Both the position numbers and the translations under genes were made by a program. The notes below the pieces were generated by a model. The model saw only the letters and a list, made by a program, of their open reading frames with translations, was not told where the DNA came from and made no database searches. A DNA stretch of 64,000 nucleotides, from contig CP051187.1 of assembly GCA_038087035.1 (NCBI GenBank), forward strand, positions 1,736,001 through 1,800,000. The letters are read 5' to 3'. The stretch comes from Gloeotrichia echinulata CP02. Its GTDB lineage: Bacteria > Cyanobacteriota > Cyanobacteriia > Cyanobacteriales > Nostocaceae. Below, piece by piece: positions 52,260 through 60,558 of the stretch. Every line of letters starts with the position of its first letter. Position 1 is the first letter of the stretch.

Positions 52260-53138
52260 ATGAACAGTGAACAACAGTTACAAATAGATCAGGCTCTAGC
52301 AGCAGAATTACGCAGTCCTCTCCCACCAAGAAGACTATATTTCACCTATGCAATGAATGCGATCGCCTTTATTTTCACAGGTGTAGCGCTAATTCCTTTG
52401 TTCTCAATTTTGTGGGAAATTCTCGTGCGGGGACTCTCCGGACTCAAACCGGAAATGTTTTTCACAGCAGTAATTGATAATGGGTTTGGTAATGCCATCC
52501 TCGGTACGATCACAATGGTGGGCATTGGCTCACTATTTAGTCTACCTACAGGCATAATGACGGGAATATTTTTGGCAGAATTTGGTCAAAGTAATACAGC
52601 TAAGTTTGTTCGCTTTATCACGACAATTATCACAGGCGTTCCTTCAATTGTTGTCGGGATCTTCGCCTATGGTATTATCGTTTTTGTTACCAAAGGATTT
52701 AGTGCGATCGCAGGTGGCTTTGCCTTAGCTGTCATCATGCTCCCCATTATCGTACTCACAACCGAAGAAGCCTTAAAACTCATTCCCACCGCTCAACGCC
52801 TCGCTTCCGCAGCTTTAGGCGGTACCCGTTTCCAAACCACTTTTCGTGTTGTTGTAAATGCAGCCATCCCCGGTATCACCACAGGCGTTTTATTAGCCCT
52901 CGCCCGTGCTACTGGTGAAACAGCACCACTAATTTTCACCGCTTTGTTTAGTCTTGACTGGTCTCCAGGATTGACTAGTCCCACAGCTTCCTTACCAGTC
53001 TTGATTTTTAACCTCTATAATGACCCCAGCCCAGAAAGAAGCCAATTAGTATGGACTACTTCCATAGTCCTCCTAGGCTTAGTTTTGTTTGTTAGTCTAG
53101 TCTCTCGCTTATTTACTAGCCAGAGAAGAGCTAAATAA
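52260..53138 (+). CDS. pstA: Phosphate ABC transporter permease PstA
   Basis: 292 residues from ATG 52260; a GTG nine bases upstream is possible. Six membrane helices; coupling loop ALKLIPTAQRLASAALGGTR FQTTFRVVV; ARATGETAPLIFTALF near the C-terminus is typical of PstA. Partner of PstC in the transmembrane core. Sits 62 bases after pstC. Confidence 0.95.
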   Translation: MNSEQQLQIDQALAAELRSPLPPRRLYFTYAMNAIAFIFTGVALIPLFSILWEILVRGLSGLKPEMFFTAVIDNGFGNAILGTITMVGIGSLFSLPTGIMTGIFLAEFGQSNTAKFVRFITTIITGVPSIVVGIFAYGIIVFVTKGFSAIAGGFALAVIMLPIIVLTTEEALKLIPTAQRLASAALGGTRFQTTFRVVVNAAIPGITTGVLLALARATGETAPLIFTALFSLDWSPGLTSPTASLPVLIFNLYNDPSPERSQLVWTTSIVLLGLVLFVSLVSRLFTSQRRAK

Positions 53139-53182
53139 AATCTCATGAGGTTGTTAATTGATCCTTCACACCTTTGGTAAGT

Positions 53183-53977
53183 ATGAGTAACTTAATTCCC
53201 GCCATCCAAGTCAAAAACCTCAACTTTTACTACAACCCTAAGAGCAACAAGCCGGCGATTGAAGGTGTGTCAATGGATATTTACCAAAACCAAGTAACCG
53301 CCATTATTGGCCCTAGTGGTTGCGGTAAATCTACTTTCATTAAAACCCTCAATCGCATTAGCGAATTAGAAGGGGATGTCAGAATTAATCCAGAAGGGCG
53401 CGTAGAATTTCTCGGTCAAAATATATATGACCCTCGCGTCAATATCAATCGGTTACGCCGCCAAATTGGGATGGTGTTCCAAAAGCCGAATCCTTTTCCC
53501 ATGAGCATCTACGAAAATGTGGCTTATGGTGTAAAAATTGCCGGAAATCGTCCGAAACCAGAATTAGATGAGATTGTCGAATCAGCCATCAGAGGTGCAG
53601 CTCTCTGGGATGAGGTGAAAGATAAACTGCTTCAATCTGCTTTAGGGCTTTCTGGTGGACAACAACAGCGTCTGTGTATAGCCCGTGCTTTAGCAGTCAA
53701 GCCCAAAGTTCTCCTAATGGATGAGCCTTGTTCAGCCCTTGATCCCATCGCCACGATGAAAGTTGAAGAACTCATCCACAGCTTGCGCTCTGAGTTGACA
53801 ATCGCAATTGTCACCCACAATATGCAGCAAGCCACTCGCGTCTCCGATTTTACTGCATTCTTCAGCACCGATGAAAGCCGCATCGGTCAAATGGTAGAAT
53901 TCGGTGTCACAAATCAAATATTTAGCAACCCCCTCGATAACCGTACCCGTGACTACGTTTCCGGGCGTTTCGGTTAA
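53183..53977 (+). CDS. pstB: Phosphate ABC transporter ATPase PstB (first copy)
   Basis: 264 residues from ATG 53183 (an alternative TTG is 9 bases upstream). Complete ATPase set: Walker A GPSGCGKST, Q-loop GMVFQKPNPFPMS, signature LSGGQQQRLCIARAL, Walker B VLLMDEPCSALDP and His switch VTHNMQQATR. Powers PstCA-mediated phosphate uptake. Last gene of the main pst operon. Confidence 0.96.
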   Translation: MSNLIPAIQVKNLNFYYNPKSNKPAIEGVSMDIYQNQVTAIIGPSGCGKSTFIKTLNRISELEGDVRINPEGRVEFLGQNIYDPRVNINRLRRQIGMVFQKPNPFPMSIYENVAYGVKIAGNRPKPELDEIVESAIRGAALWDEVKDKLLQSALGLSGGQQQRLCIARALAVKPKVLLMDEPCSALDPIATMKVEELIHSLRSELTIAIVTHNMQQATRVSDFTAFFSTDESRIGQMVEFGVTNQIFSNPLDNRTRDYVSGRFG

Positions 53978-54080
53978 GCTGTCAGGAGCAAGTTGCTCTG
54001 TGAAAGTATTTATTTATCACGTCCGTCCGAGCCAAAAATGCTAACAATTGCTACCATTCGGTTCAGGGTAGTTCGGTATG

Positions 54081-54117
54081 TAAGAACCCCGGTTTATTCA
54101 AAAAACCGGGGTTCTTA
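54081..54117 (+). terminator. Strong hairpin after the pst operon
   Basis: TAAGAACCCCGGTTT and AAACCGGGGTTCTTA, a perfect 15-bp stem with a 7-base loop, 104 bases after pstB. Probably ends the pstSCAB transcript (no run of T follows immediately, so strength is uncertain). Confidence 0.65.
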
Positions 54118-54133
54118 GTTTGTGGTGATAGTG

Positions 54134-54259
54134 CAATACAGTTCAGTTAGGCTCGAATGATATACACTGTAGGGGCACGGCATCCAAAATTTTTTCTTCT
54201 AATGACAATTCTATTCCTGCCGTGCCCCTACGACAATTTTCCTTAACTGAACTGTATTG
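54134..54259. mobile_element. 126-bp CAATAC-type MITE with perfect 10-bp target duplication
   Basis: Ends CAATACAGTTCAGTTA and TAACTGAACTGTATTG (perfect 16 bp). GGTGATAGTG flanks both ends exactly (54124-54133 and 54260-54269). The interior is a split GGGGCACGGCA...TGCCGTGCCCC hairpin around an AT-rich spacer. Truncated copy at 29035; a more distant relative at 3818. Confidence 0.85.
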
Positions 54260-54614
54260 GGTGATAGTGTAGGAATTACGCATAAGTAACGAAAAATCAA
54301 GGGTTTGGGCATGGCGCATAGGGCATAGCGCATAGGGCAATAAAATTAACCAATCCCCAATCCCTGGTCACTGAGCGGAGCCGAAGTGCAATCCCCATAG
54401 CCTAATCTGATTTATATCCGAGCGCCGGAAATTATCAACAGGAAATACCATCACCTTTATGTGATTGATTTTGGTAATTGATACAAATTTTGTGGTATAT
54501 TCATTTGATTTTCGATAATAAGCATGTGTATTTTCAGCTAAAATGAGCCAAGCTTTGCGTGCATTCTCTGCAAACATCTACCAACTAGGCGCTGCTATTT
54601 TGCTATGTGATGAA

Positions 54615-54746
54615 TAAGTAGGTCGGCGCAAATAAACCGTACGGTCGAGGGTCGTCATTTGTCCTTTGTCATTGGTCATTGGTAAGAGTTTCAGGCTTGT
54701 TTACTTTTCTTAACATAGTTTGGTTTATTTCTGCCTACTTACTTAG
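54615..54746. mobile_element. Inverted-repeat element with TAGGTCGGCGCAAATAAACC ends
   Basis: Left AAGTAGGTCGGCGCAAATAA, right TGGTTTATTTCTGCCTACTT in inverse sense. Encloses TCATTGG-type heptamers. Same family as 14965-15192 but without the palindrome. Lies upstream of the second pstB, with the MITE above in the same gap. Confidence 0.7.
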
Positions 54747-54862
54747 GAGTTTGGATTCTGTGTTGCAAAAACAATCAAGCATTAGCTTCACAAATAGCGC
54801 TAGAGCGCCGCTAACTGTTCCTGCTTTGTTAAGTCAAGATTGATTTGATACTTTTTGCAACT

Positions 54863-55642
54863 ATGAATAAATTAATTTCAGCGATCAAAGTCAAAAACCT
54901 CAGTTTTTATTACGACACCCACAAAATATTAGGCGGGGTGTCAATGGATATTTACCAAAACAAAGTAACGGCAATTATTGGTCCTACCGGTTGTGGTAAA
55001 TCTACTTTTCTCAAATCTCTCAATCGCATGAGTGAATTAGAAGGAGACGTGCGGATTGAAGGGAAAGTAGAATTCTTTGGTCAAAATATTTATGAGCGTC
55101 GCGTCAACTTAAATCGCCTGCGTCGCCAGATTAGCATGGTACACCCAAAACCCAATCTTTTTCCCATGAGTGTTTACGATAATGTCGCCTATGGGGTGAA
55201 ATTAGTTGGATGGCGCCCGAAAACAGAATTAGATGAAATTGTCGAATCTGCCATTAAAAGTGTCAATCTCTGGGATGAAGTCAAACATAAATTACATAAG
55301 TCTGCTTTAGATCTTTCTGGTGGTCAACAACAAAGACTCTGCATCGCCCGTGCTTTAGCAGTCAAACCCCAAGTTCTCTTGATGGATGAGCCTTGTTTCG
55401 GTCTTGACCCCATAACCAGCATGAAAATTGAGGATCTGATTCAGAATGTCCGTTCTGAGTTAACAATTGTAATTGTCACCCATAATATGCAGCAAGTTAC
55501 TCGCGTATCCGATTTCACGGCTTTCTTTCAGACCAATGAAAATCGCGTTGGTCACATGGTTGAATTTAATCCCACCAATAAAATCTTGACTACTCACCTT
55601 GATTCTCGCATCCGCGACTACGTTTTACCCCGTCTTAGTTGA
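54863..55642 (+). CDS. pstB: Second PstB-like ATPase, Q-loop altered
   Basis: 259 residues from the ATG at 54863, chosen because it matches the first PstB start (MNKLISAIKVKNLSFYY). About 70 percent like the first copy by eye. Walker A GPTGCGKST, signature LSGGQQQRLCIARAL, Walker B VLLMDEP and His switch VTHNMQQ are intact. The Q-loop reads SMVHPKPNLFPMS: Phe-Gln of the first copy is replaced by His-Pro (residues about 94-95), and the D-loop is CFGLD instead of CSALD. Separated from the operon by two mobile elements. It may be an alternative or regulatory ATPase, or decaying. Confidence 0.88.
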   Translation: MNKLISAIKVKNLSFYYDTHKILGGVSMDIYQNKVTAIIGPTGCGKSTFLKSLNRMSELEGDVRIEGKVEFFGQNIYERRVNLNRLRRQISMVHPKPNLFPMSVYDNVAYGVKLVGWRPKTELDEIVESAIKSVNLWDEVKHKLHKSALDLSGGQQQRLCIARALAVKPQVLLMDEPCFGLDPITSMKIEDLIQNVRSELTIVIVTHNMQQVTRVSDFTAFFQTNENRVGHMVEFNPTNKILTTHLDSRIRDYVLPRLS

Positions 55643-55646
55643 GCAT

Positions 55647-55692
55647 AGCGACCTTATGCTGTCCCAGACGCACTCGCGGGCGCAAGGTCGCT
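55647..55692 (+). terminator. Hairpin after the second pstB
   Basis: AGCGACCTTATGC and GCGCAAGGTCGCT form an 11- to 13-bp stem a few bases after the stop codon. Confidence 0.45.
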
Positions 55693-55894
55693 CCTACTTT
55701 ATTTGCACCTAGCCTAGTTATTATCAGCTTACGCCATAGGTACAAAATTCAAAACAGGAGCGCCAACAGCAAATTTATTTGCCCTTAAGCGTGGTAAAAT
55801 ATTGTGTGTTGGTTTTTTTTATCAACCCAGCCTAAAATTAGTATTTCCAACCCTGATTAAAGGTGAGATGTACTAAGGCAACCTGAATCTCAAT

Positions 55895-57196
55895 ATGAAA
55901 TGTCCCCGATGCGAATCCACTTCATATCGTAAAAATGGCCGTCGGAATGGCAAGCAGAATTACCTGTGCAAAAACTGCAGTAAACAGTTCTTGGAACCTG
56001 AATTCCCCCAACCCCTAGAAAGTGTGATCATCACATCCAGCAACGGACGTGCGAAAACCCCTCTAGGAGAAGCAGCAGCACAAACTATAGTCCAAGAGTT
56101 ACCACAGGATGACCCAACAGAAAAATCTGGCGACTCTCTAGGTGTGACATTAGCTGAAGAACTGCTGCAAACTTTATTCTCATCTGAGTACTTAGAATCT
56201 TCTGCTTTTACCCAATTCATTCAAAAAATTCAGCAAAAATCTGAAATTAAACCTAATTTAGACCCTGGTATTTCTCTGCTGCTCTTGGATGCAGAAAACA
56301 TAAAATTAGACGCCAATACAGAATTATTTTTAGCTACTATTTGCCAATGTCCTCTCAAAGTCAAAATTGCCTTTGCTAACTGGAGAAATCCCAGCACCGG
56401 TAAGCAGGATGTCGAACTTTATGAGCGTGGCTATCAACTTGTTCATGTGCCTGGTGGCAAAGACAGCGCTGATGCAAAAATGATAGCACTTGGTGCTTGT
56501 ATTTTACGTTATTATCCAACCGTTCAAGAAGTTTTTGTTTGTTCTGGCGATGGAATTTTAATCCACCTCTGTAATGAACTGCAAAACCAAGGCTTAACTG
56601 TTTATTGGGTACGTAGACAAGGGCAAATTTTGCAGGTAGAAAACCGTAATACTGGCAAAAGCAGTCATTATTCCCTAGCAATGGCTGTAGAAATTCCCTC
56701 CTTTGAAGAAGTGGTGCATCAAATTCAAGATTTAATCAAAACCGAACAGGAATCACTCAATACTCGCTTGAACAATTTGGTAGCAGTTGCCAATCTTTTC
56801 CAAGAGCGACGCAACATCAATAATAACAAGCCACCAAATAACGAAATCATCCCCATTCCAGAAGAGATATCAACATCAACACAAAATCCTGACTACAGGA
56901 TATCCGCAGATAGCGTAAATATCCTATCTTCAGCTACTGATAATATTAATTCTCAGGAAATATTAGAGAAGATACTTATACAAATTATTAAGGAGATGTA
57001 CGCTAAGTCTCCCAACACTAAACTATCTGTGTCCAAACTAGGCACAGAGTTACAAAAAATCTGCGGACAGTCTCCTAGTTCTGTTGTCAAAAAATTAAAG
57101 TTAGGCTCTAGTTTTACTAAATTTTTACAGTCTTCGGCAACATTTAATTTGCACAAGAACGGAAAAGAATATGAGGTAGCACTCAGCAAAATTTAG
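55895..57196 (+). CDS. Zinc-ribbon - NYN nuclease - OST-HTH fusion protein
   Basis: 433 residues. Residues 1-33 are a CPRC...CKNC zinc ribbon of the type found at the N-terminus of IS1-family transposase InsA proteins (KCPRCESTSYRKNGRRNGKQ, YLCKNCSKQF). Residues about 128-270 are a NYN (PIN-like) ribonuclease domain: GISLLLLDAENIKLD, KVKIAFANW, PGGKDSADAKMIALGAC, VFVCSGDGILIHLCNEL, with the Asp cluster for metal. Residues about 355-430 resemble an OST-HTH/LOTUS RNA-binding domain (LEKILIQIIKEMYAKSPNTK, VSKLGTELQKICGQSPSSVV). Linker in between Asn/Pro-rich. No transposase core. Possible RNA-processing or defence nuclease; function unproven. Confidence 0.85.
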   Translation: MKCPRCESTSYRKNGRRNGKQNYLCKNCSKQFLEPEFPQPLESVIITSSNGRAKTPLGEAAAQTIVQELPQDDPTEKSGDSLGVTLAEELLQTLFSSEYLESSAFTQFIQKIQQKSEIKPNLDPGISLLLLDAENIKLDANTELFLATICQCPLKVKIAFANWRNPSTGKQDVELYERGYQLVHVPGGKDSADAKMIALGACILRYYPTVQEVFVCSGDGILIHLCNELQNQGLTVYWVRRQGQILQVENRNTGKSSHYSLAMAVEIPSFEEVVHQIQDLIKTEQESLNTRLNNLVAVANLFQERRNINNNKPPNNEIIPIPEEISTSTQNPDYRISADSVNILSSATDNINSQEILEKILIQIIKEMYAKSPNTKLSVSKLGTELQKICGQSPSSVVKKLKLGSSFTKFLQSSATFNLHKNGKEYEVALSKI

Positions 57197-57325
57197 ATTT
57201 TTTTATCTTGAATTAAAGACTTTTACCAAGGGAGTAGTCCGCCTGGGTGGACTTTGTTTGTGTCTTTTGATGAATTACGAATTATTATATTATGTTAAAA
57301 TATGTAAATAAATGTAAATAATACC

Positions 57326-58030
57326 ATGCAGGATAAAGTAATCGTCGTTGTCGGTGCTACAGGCGGTATTGGTTCAGCCTTAACTCGCAAACTTGCCCCC
57401 ACAGGTGCAAAATTGGTACTGGCGGCGAGGGATGCGGTTCGTTTACGAACATTGGCATTGGAGTTACCAGGGGAAGTTTTGACCGTTCCTTGTGATATTA
57501 CTGACCCTCAACAGGCAAACACATTGATCGAAAAAGCTGTAGCCGAGTTCGGTCAAATTGATGTTTTGGTGAATGCTGCTGGTGCTGGTATCCTCAAAGC
57601 CTACAACAGCCTGGAACCTGCTGATTTAGACAAGATGCTAGATATTAACTTAAAAGGCAGTTTTTACACCACTCAGGCTGCAGCCCAAGAGATGCAAAAG
57701 CGCAAATCCGGGCACATCTGTAACTTAGTCGGAATTCTGGGTAAGCATTCAATGCCAATGGCTGCTGCTTATTCGGCTTCCAAGTTTGGCGTCGTTGGTT
57801 TCAGCAAGTGCATGGCAGAAGAACTCAAGCGCTTTGGAATTAAATTTACACTATTCTATTTTGGTGGTATAGATTCTCCTTTTTGGGATAACGTCAGCTT
57901 AAAGGTAGACCGGAAAAAAATGCTCAGTCCCCAAACCGCTGCGAATGCTATTTTCTTTGCCCTTACTGCTGAACCCCAAGCTGTGCCAATGGAAATTAAC
58001 ATTCAACCTGACAGTCATCTGTTTTTCTAG
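57326..58030 (+). CDS. Short-chain dehydrogenase/reductase
   Basis: 234 residues, classical SDR: cofactor loop VVGATGGIGSALTRKL, NAAGAG (NNAG position), active-site YSASKFGVVGFSK with Tyr and Lys, then a PG-type FGGIDSP. The usual Ser before Tyr is not obvious in VGILGKHSMPMAAAYSASK, where the segment has Ser two residues after His, so the catalytic Ser assignment is uncertain. NAD(P)H-dependent; substrate unknown. Start uncertain; no ribosome-binding site; a GTAAATAA direct repeat precedes it. Confidence 0.88.
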   Translation: MQDKVIVVVGATGGIGSALTRKLAPTGAKLVLAARDAVRLRTLALELPGEVLTVPCDITDPQQANTLIEKAVAEFGQIDVLVNAAGAGILKAYNSLEPADLDKMLDINLKGSFYTTQAAAQEMQKRKSGHICNLVGILGKHSMPMAAAYSASKFGVVGFSKCMAEELKRFGIKFTLFYFGGIDSPFWDNVSLKVDRKKMLSPQTAANAIFFALTAEPQAVPMEINIQPDSHLFF

Positions 58031-58045
58031 TCTTATAGGGACTGG

Positions 58046-58281
58046 GGACACTTCGACAAGCTCAGTGCATCGCTGGGGACTGGGGACTGGGGAAACTTCG
58101 ACAAGCTCAGTGCATCGCTGGGGACTGGGGACACTTCGACAAGCTCAGTGCATCGCTGGGGACTGGGGACACTTCGACAAGCTCAGTGCATCGCTGGGGA
58201 CTGAGGACACTTCGACAAGCTCAGTGCATCGCTGGGGACTGGGGACACTTCGACAAGCTCAGTGCATCGCTGGGGACTGGG
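58046..58281. repeat. Tandem array, six copies of a 38- to 43-bp unit
   Basis: Unit GGGGACACTTCGACAAGCTC + AGTGCATCGCTGGGGACT. No unique spacers, so it is not a CRISPR array. Same unit, in inverse order, at 19683-19830, and single copies at 10398 and 43885. ORFs over it are repeat translations. Confidence 0.85.
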
Positions 58282-58289
58282 GTTAGTAA

Positions 58290-59645
58290 CTGTAACTTAA
58301 TTTCTGCTCACCTCTACTCATTGCTACTCATTTTCGGTGGGAGATGCAATGAGTTGGTCAACAAGATACACTGATGCAATTAATTGAAAAGCTGGTAATT
58401 AGGAGGTGGTTTAATGCTGGTTGGTTTCAAAACTGAGTTGAAGTTGAATAACCAACAACGCACAGCATTGAGAAAACATTGTGGAGTAGCACGTCATGCT
58501 TGGAATTGGGGATTGGCTTTAACTAAACAGATACTTGACCACAACAAAGCGAATCCTGAGTCTAAAATCAAATTTCCGACGGCAATTGACTTGCATAAAT
58601 GGTTAGTAACATTGGTAAAATCTGAAAATGAATGGTATTACGAATGTTCTAAAAGCACTCCACAGCAAGCATTGATGGCTTTACGCGAAGCCTGGAAGCG
58701 TTGCTTTCACAAGACTGCTGGTGTGCCAAAGTTCAAAAAGAAAGGTAAACGTGATTCTTTCACGTTGGAAGGTACGGTCAAAATTATCGGTAGTAACAAG
58801 ATTCAAGTACCTGTGATTGGTGTCCTCAAGACCTATGAGCGCCTACCACAAGTATTAACTAAATCTTGTACAATATCTCGTCAAGCCGACAGATGGTTGA
58901 TCAGTTTCAGATTTGATGTAGAACAACAGGATTTAGGCAACAGGAGTATTGTCGGCGTTGACCTTGGTGTTAAGGCACTGGCTATACTCTCCACTGGTGA
59001 AGTTTTTTTAGGAGCCAAATCCTACAAGAAATATGCAGCCAAGCTGTCAAGAATGCAATGGTTGAATCGTCATAAAATCATCGGTTCAGCTAACTGGAAG
59101 AAAGCACAGATAAAGATTGCTAGACTGCATAGAAAGATTGCCAACATCAGAAAAGATACGTTGCACAAACTCACAACATTACTTGCTAAGAACCACGGCA
59201 TAGTAGTGATTGAAGACCTCAATGTGTCCGGTATGATGGCTAACCATAAGCTAGCTAAATCTATTGCGGATATGGGATTTTATGAGTTTCGCCGTCAATT
59301 GACCTACAAGTGTGAGTTATATGGTTCAAAGCTTGTAGTGGTTGACCGATGGTTCCCATCCAGCAAAACCTGCTCTCATTGTGGAAGCAAAAAAGAAACA
59401 CTCACCTTGAATGAGCGAGTGTTTGAATGCGGTAACTGCGGCTTGATGATTGACCGAGATTTAAACGCAGCAATCAATTTGAGTCAAGCTGTCAGTTAGA
59501 CAGTTTTAGCCTGTGGACTGGTTAACGCCGACGTTGCCAGAATGTTCGCTCTTAGCGTTCCCGCAGGGTATCAGGAAGTAAGCATCAAACTACATAACAT
59601 GAGTAGATTTGTCTATTTGTGAGTAGTTATGAATAGGTCTTATGT
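58290..59645 (+). mobile_element. Probable IS607/IS605-type element around the orphan tnpB
   Basis: Left flank CTACTCATTGCTACTCATTT, right flank ATGAGTAGATTTGTC ... TGAGTAGTTATG, which pair imperfectly in inverse sense and are possible element ends. The downstream 130 bases contain further small hairpins suitable for a guide scaffold. Boundaries are approximate and the IS family is not decided. Confidence 0.5.
58414..59499 (+). CDS. tnpB: Intact TnpB-family RNA-guided nuclease (orphan)
   Basis: 361 residues with every catalytic element. RuvC-I GVDLGVKALAILS (Asp near 183), RuvC-II VVIEDLNVSGMMANHKLAKS (Glu near 267), RuvC-III DRDLNAAINL (Asp near 348), and zinc ribbon CSHCGSKKE...CGNCGLM. 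GGAGGT ribosome-binding site nine bases before ATG. Relatives are guided by RNA from their own 3' end to a target next to a TAM. No tnpA in the element, so it would depend on one in trans, e.g. the copy at 63452. The guide scaffold should lie across the stop codon (about 59400-59640). Confidence 0.92.
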   Translation: MLVGFKTELKLNNQQRTALRKHCGVARHAWNWGLALTKQILDHNKANPESKIKFPTAIDLHKWLVTLVKSENEWYYECSKSTPQQALMALREAWKRCFHKTAGVPKFKKKGKRDSFTLEGTVKIIGSNKIQVPVIGVLKTYERLPQVLTKSCTISRQADRWLISFRFDVEQQDLGNRSIVGVDLGVKALAILSTGEVFLGAKSYKKYAAKLSRMQWLNRHKIIGSANWKKAQIKIARLHRKIANIRKDTLHKLTTLLAKNHGIVVIEDLNVSGMMANHKLAKSIADMGFYEFRRQLTYKCELYGSKLVVVDRWFPSSKTCSHCGSKKETLTLNERVFECGNCGLMIDRDLNAAINLSQAVS

Positions 59646-59761
59646 AACGGAAAACACGCCGTAGTGGTCTGTCCGATCAAAATCAATGGGACAGGGCATT
59701 GAATACTCCACAATTGCCACACATCTGCGATAATCTTCATAAAAATTAAAATTTTCCGCCG

Positions 59762-60463
59762 ATGCTAAGATTAATTACAGACTTCGACGGTCCGATTGTT
59801 GATGTTTCTGAACGCTACTATCGTGTTTATCAATTATGCCTGGAGAAAACCCGACACCCAGGCCAAGCAGTCCAAGAACTGTCTAAACCCGAATTTTGGC
59901 AACTCAAGCGATCGCGGATTCCCGAAAAACAAATCGCCCTCAGTTCTGGACTCGATGAAGTGCAAGCACAAGAATTTACCCAGTTGCGGCGACAAACAGT
60001 GCATACGGAACCTTACTTTCAGTATGACAGCCTCATCCCCGGTGCTGTGGAAGCATTGTTAAAAATTCAACAAGCTGGTATCGATTTGGCAGTTATGACC
60101 ATGCGTCGGGTTCGGGAACTAGACTATGCCTTTAAAAAATACGATTTAGGTAAATTTTTCCCGGAAAATCGCCGTTATTGCCTCAGTAACGACTATGTGA
60201 AAACCCGCGACATCGAAGATAAACCTTTGTTGATGTCACGGGCTTTAGAAGAATTACCCCCCGCTGCTGATACCTGGATGGTAGGGGATACTGAAGCCGA
60301 TATTACTGCTGCTAAAAAACACGCTATTAAGGTGATGGCTGTAGAGTCTGGTATCCGCGATCGCGCCCAATTGGCACTTTACCACCCCGACTTAATAGTT
60401 CAGGATTTGAGTTATGCTGTAAATCTAATTATTGCTGGGCAAACAACTAGCCAAAATGACTAG
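59762..60463 (+). CDS. HAD-superfamily hydrolase
   Basis: 233 residues. HAD motifs: I DFDGPIVDVS (Asp-x-Asp), II AVMTMRR, III/IV with KPLLMSRALEEL and WMVGDTEADITAAKK. The four-helix cap between I and II places it in the phosphoglycolate-phosphatase-like class. Substrate not certain. Cytoplasmic. Convergent with the CPP1-like gene; a shared terminator lies between. Confidence 0.9.
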   Translation: MLRLITDFDGPIVDVSERYYRVYQLCLEKTRHPGQAVQELSKPEFWQLKRSRIPEKQIALSSGLDEVQAQEFTQLRRQTVHTEPYFQYDSLIPGAVEALLKIQQAGIDLAVMTMRRVRELDYAFKKYDLGKFFPENRRYCLSNDYVKTRDIEDKPLLMSRALEELPPAADTWMVGDTEADITAAKKHAIKVMAVESGIRDRAQLALYHPDLIVQDLSYAVNLIIAGQTTSQND

Positions 60464-60522
60464 TCAATCGCCCAAATCCCAGAACGGAGTCACCACAACA
60501 GCTAAAAATTAATTATTGTCAG

Positions 60523-60552
60523 CCCACACCATAATCTTTAATTTGGTGTGGG
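60523..60552. terminator. Bidirectional terminator hairpin
   Basis: CCCACACC pairs with GGTGTGGG around a 14-base loop, between convergent genes ending at 60463 (+) and 60559 (-). Confidence 0.55.
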
Positions 60553-60558
60553 AGGGTA

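Noticed and set aside
58046..58281. CRISPR-like array
   Set aside because: Units follow each other without unique spacers and no cas genes are near.
57945..58374. ORFs with repeated HRWGLGT
   Set aside because: Translation of the tandem repeat array.
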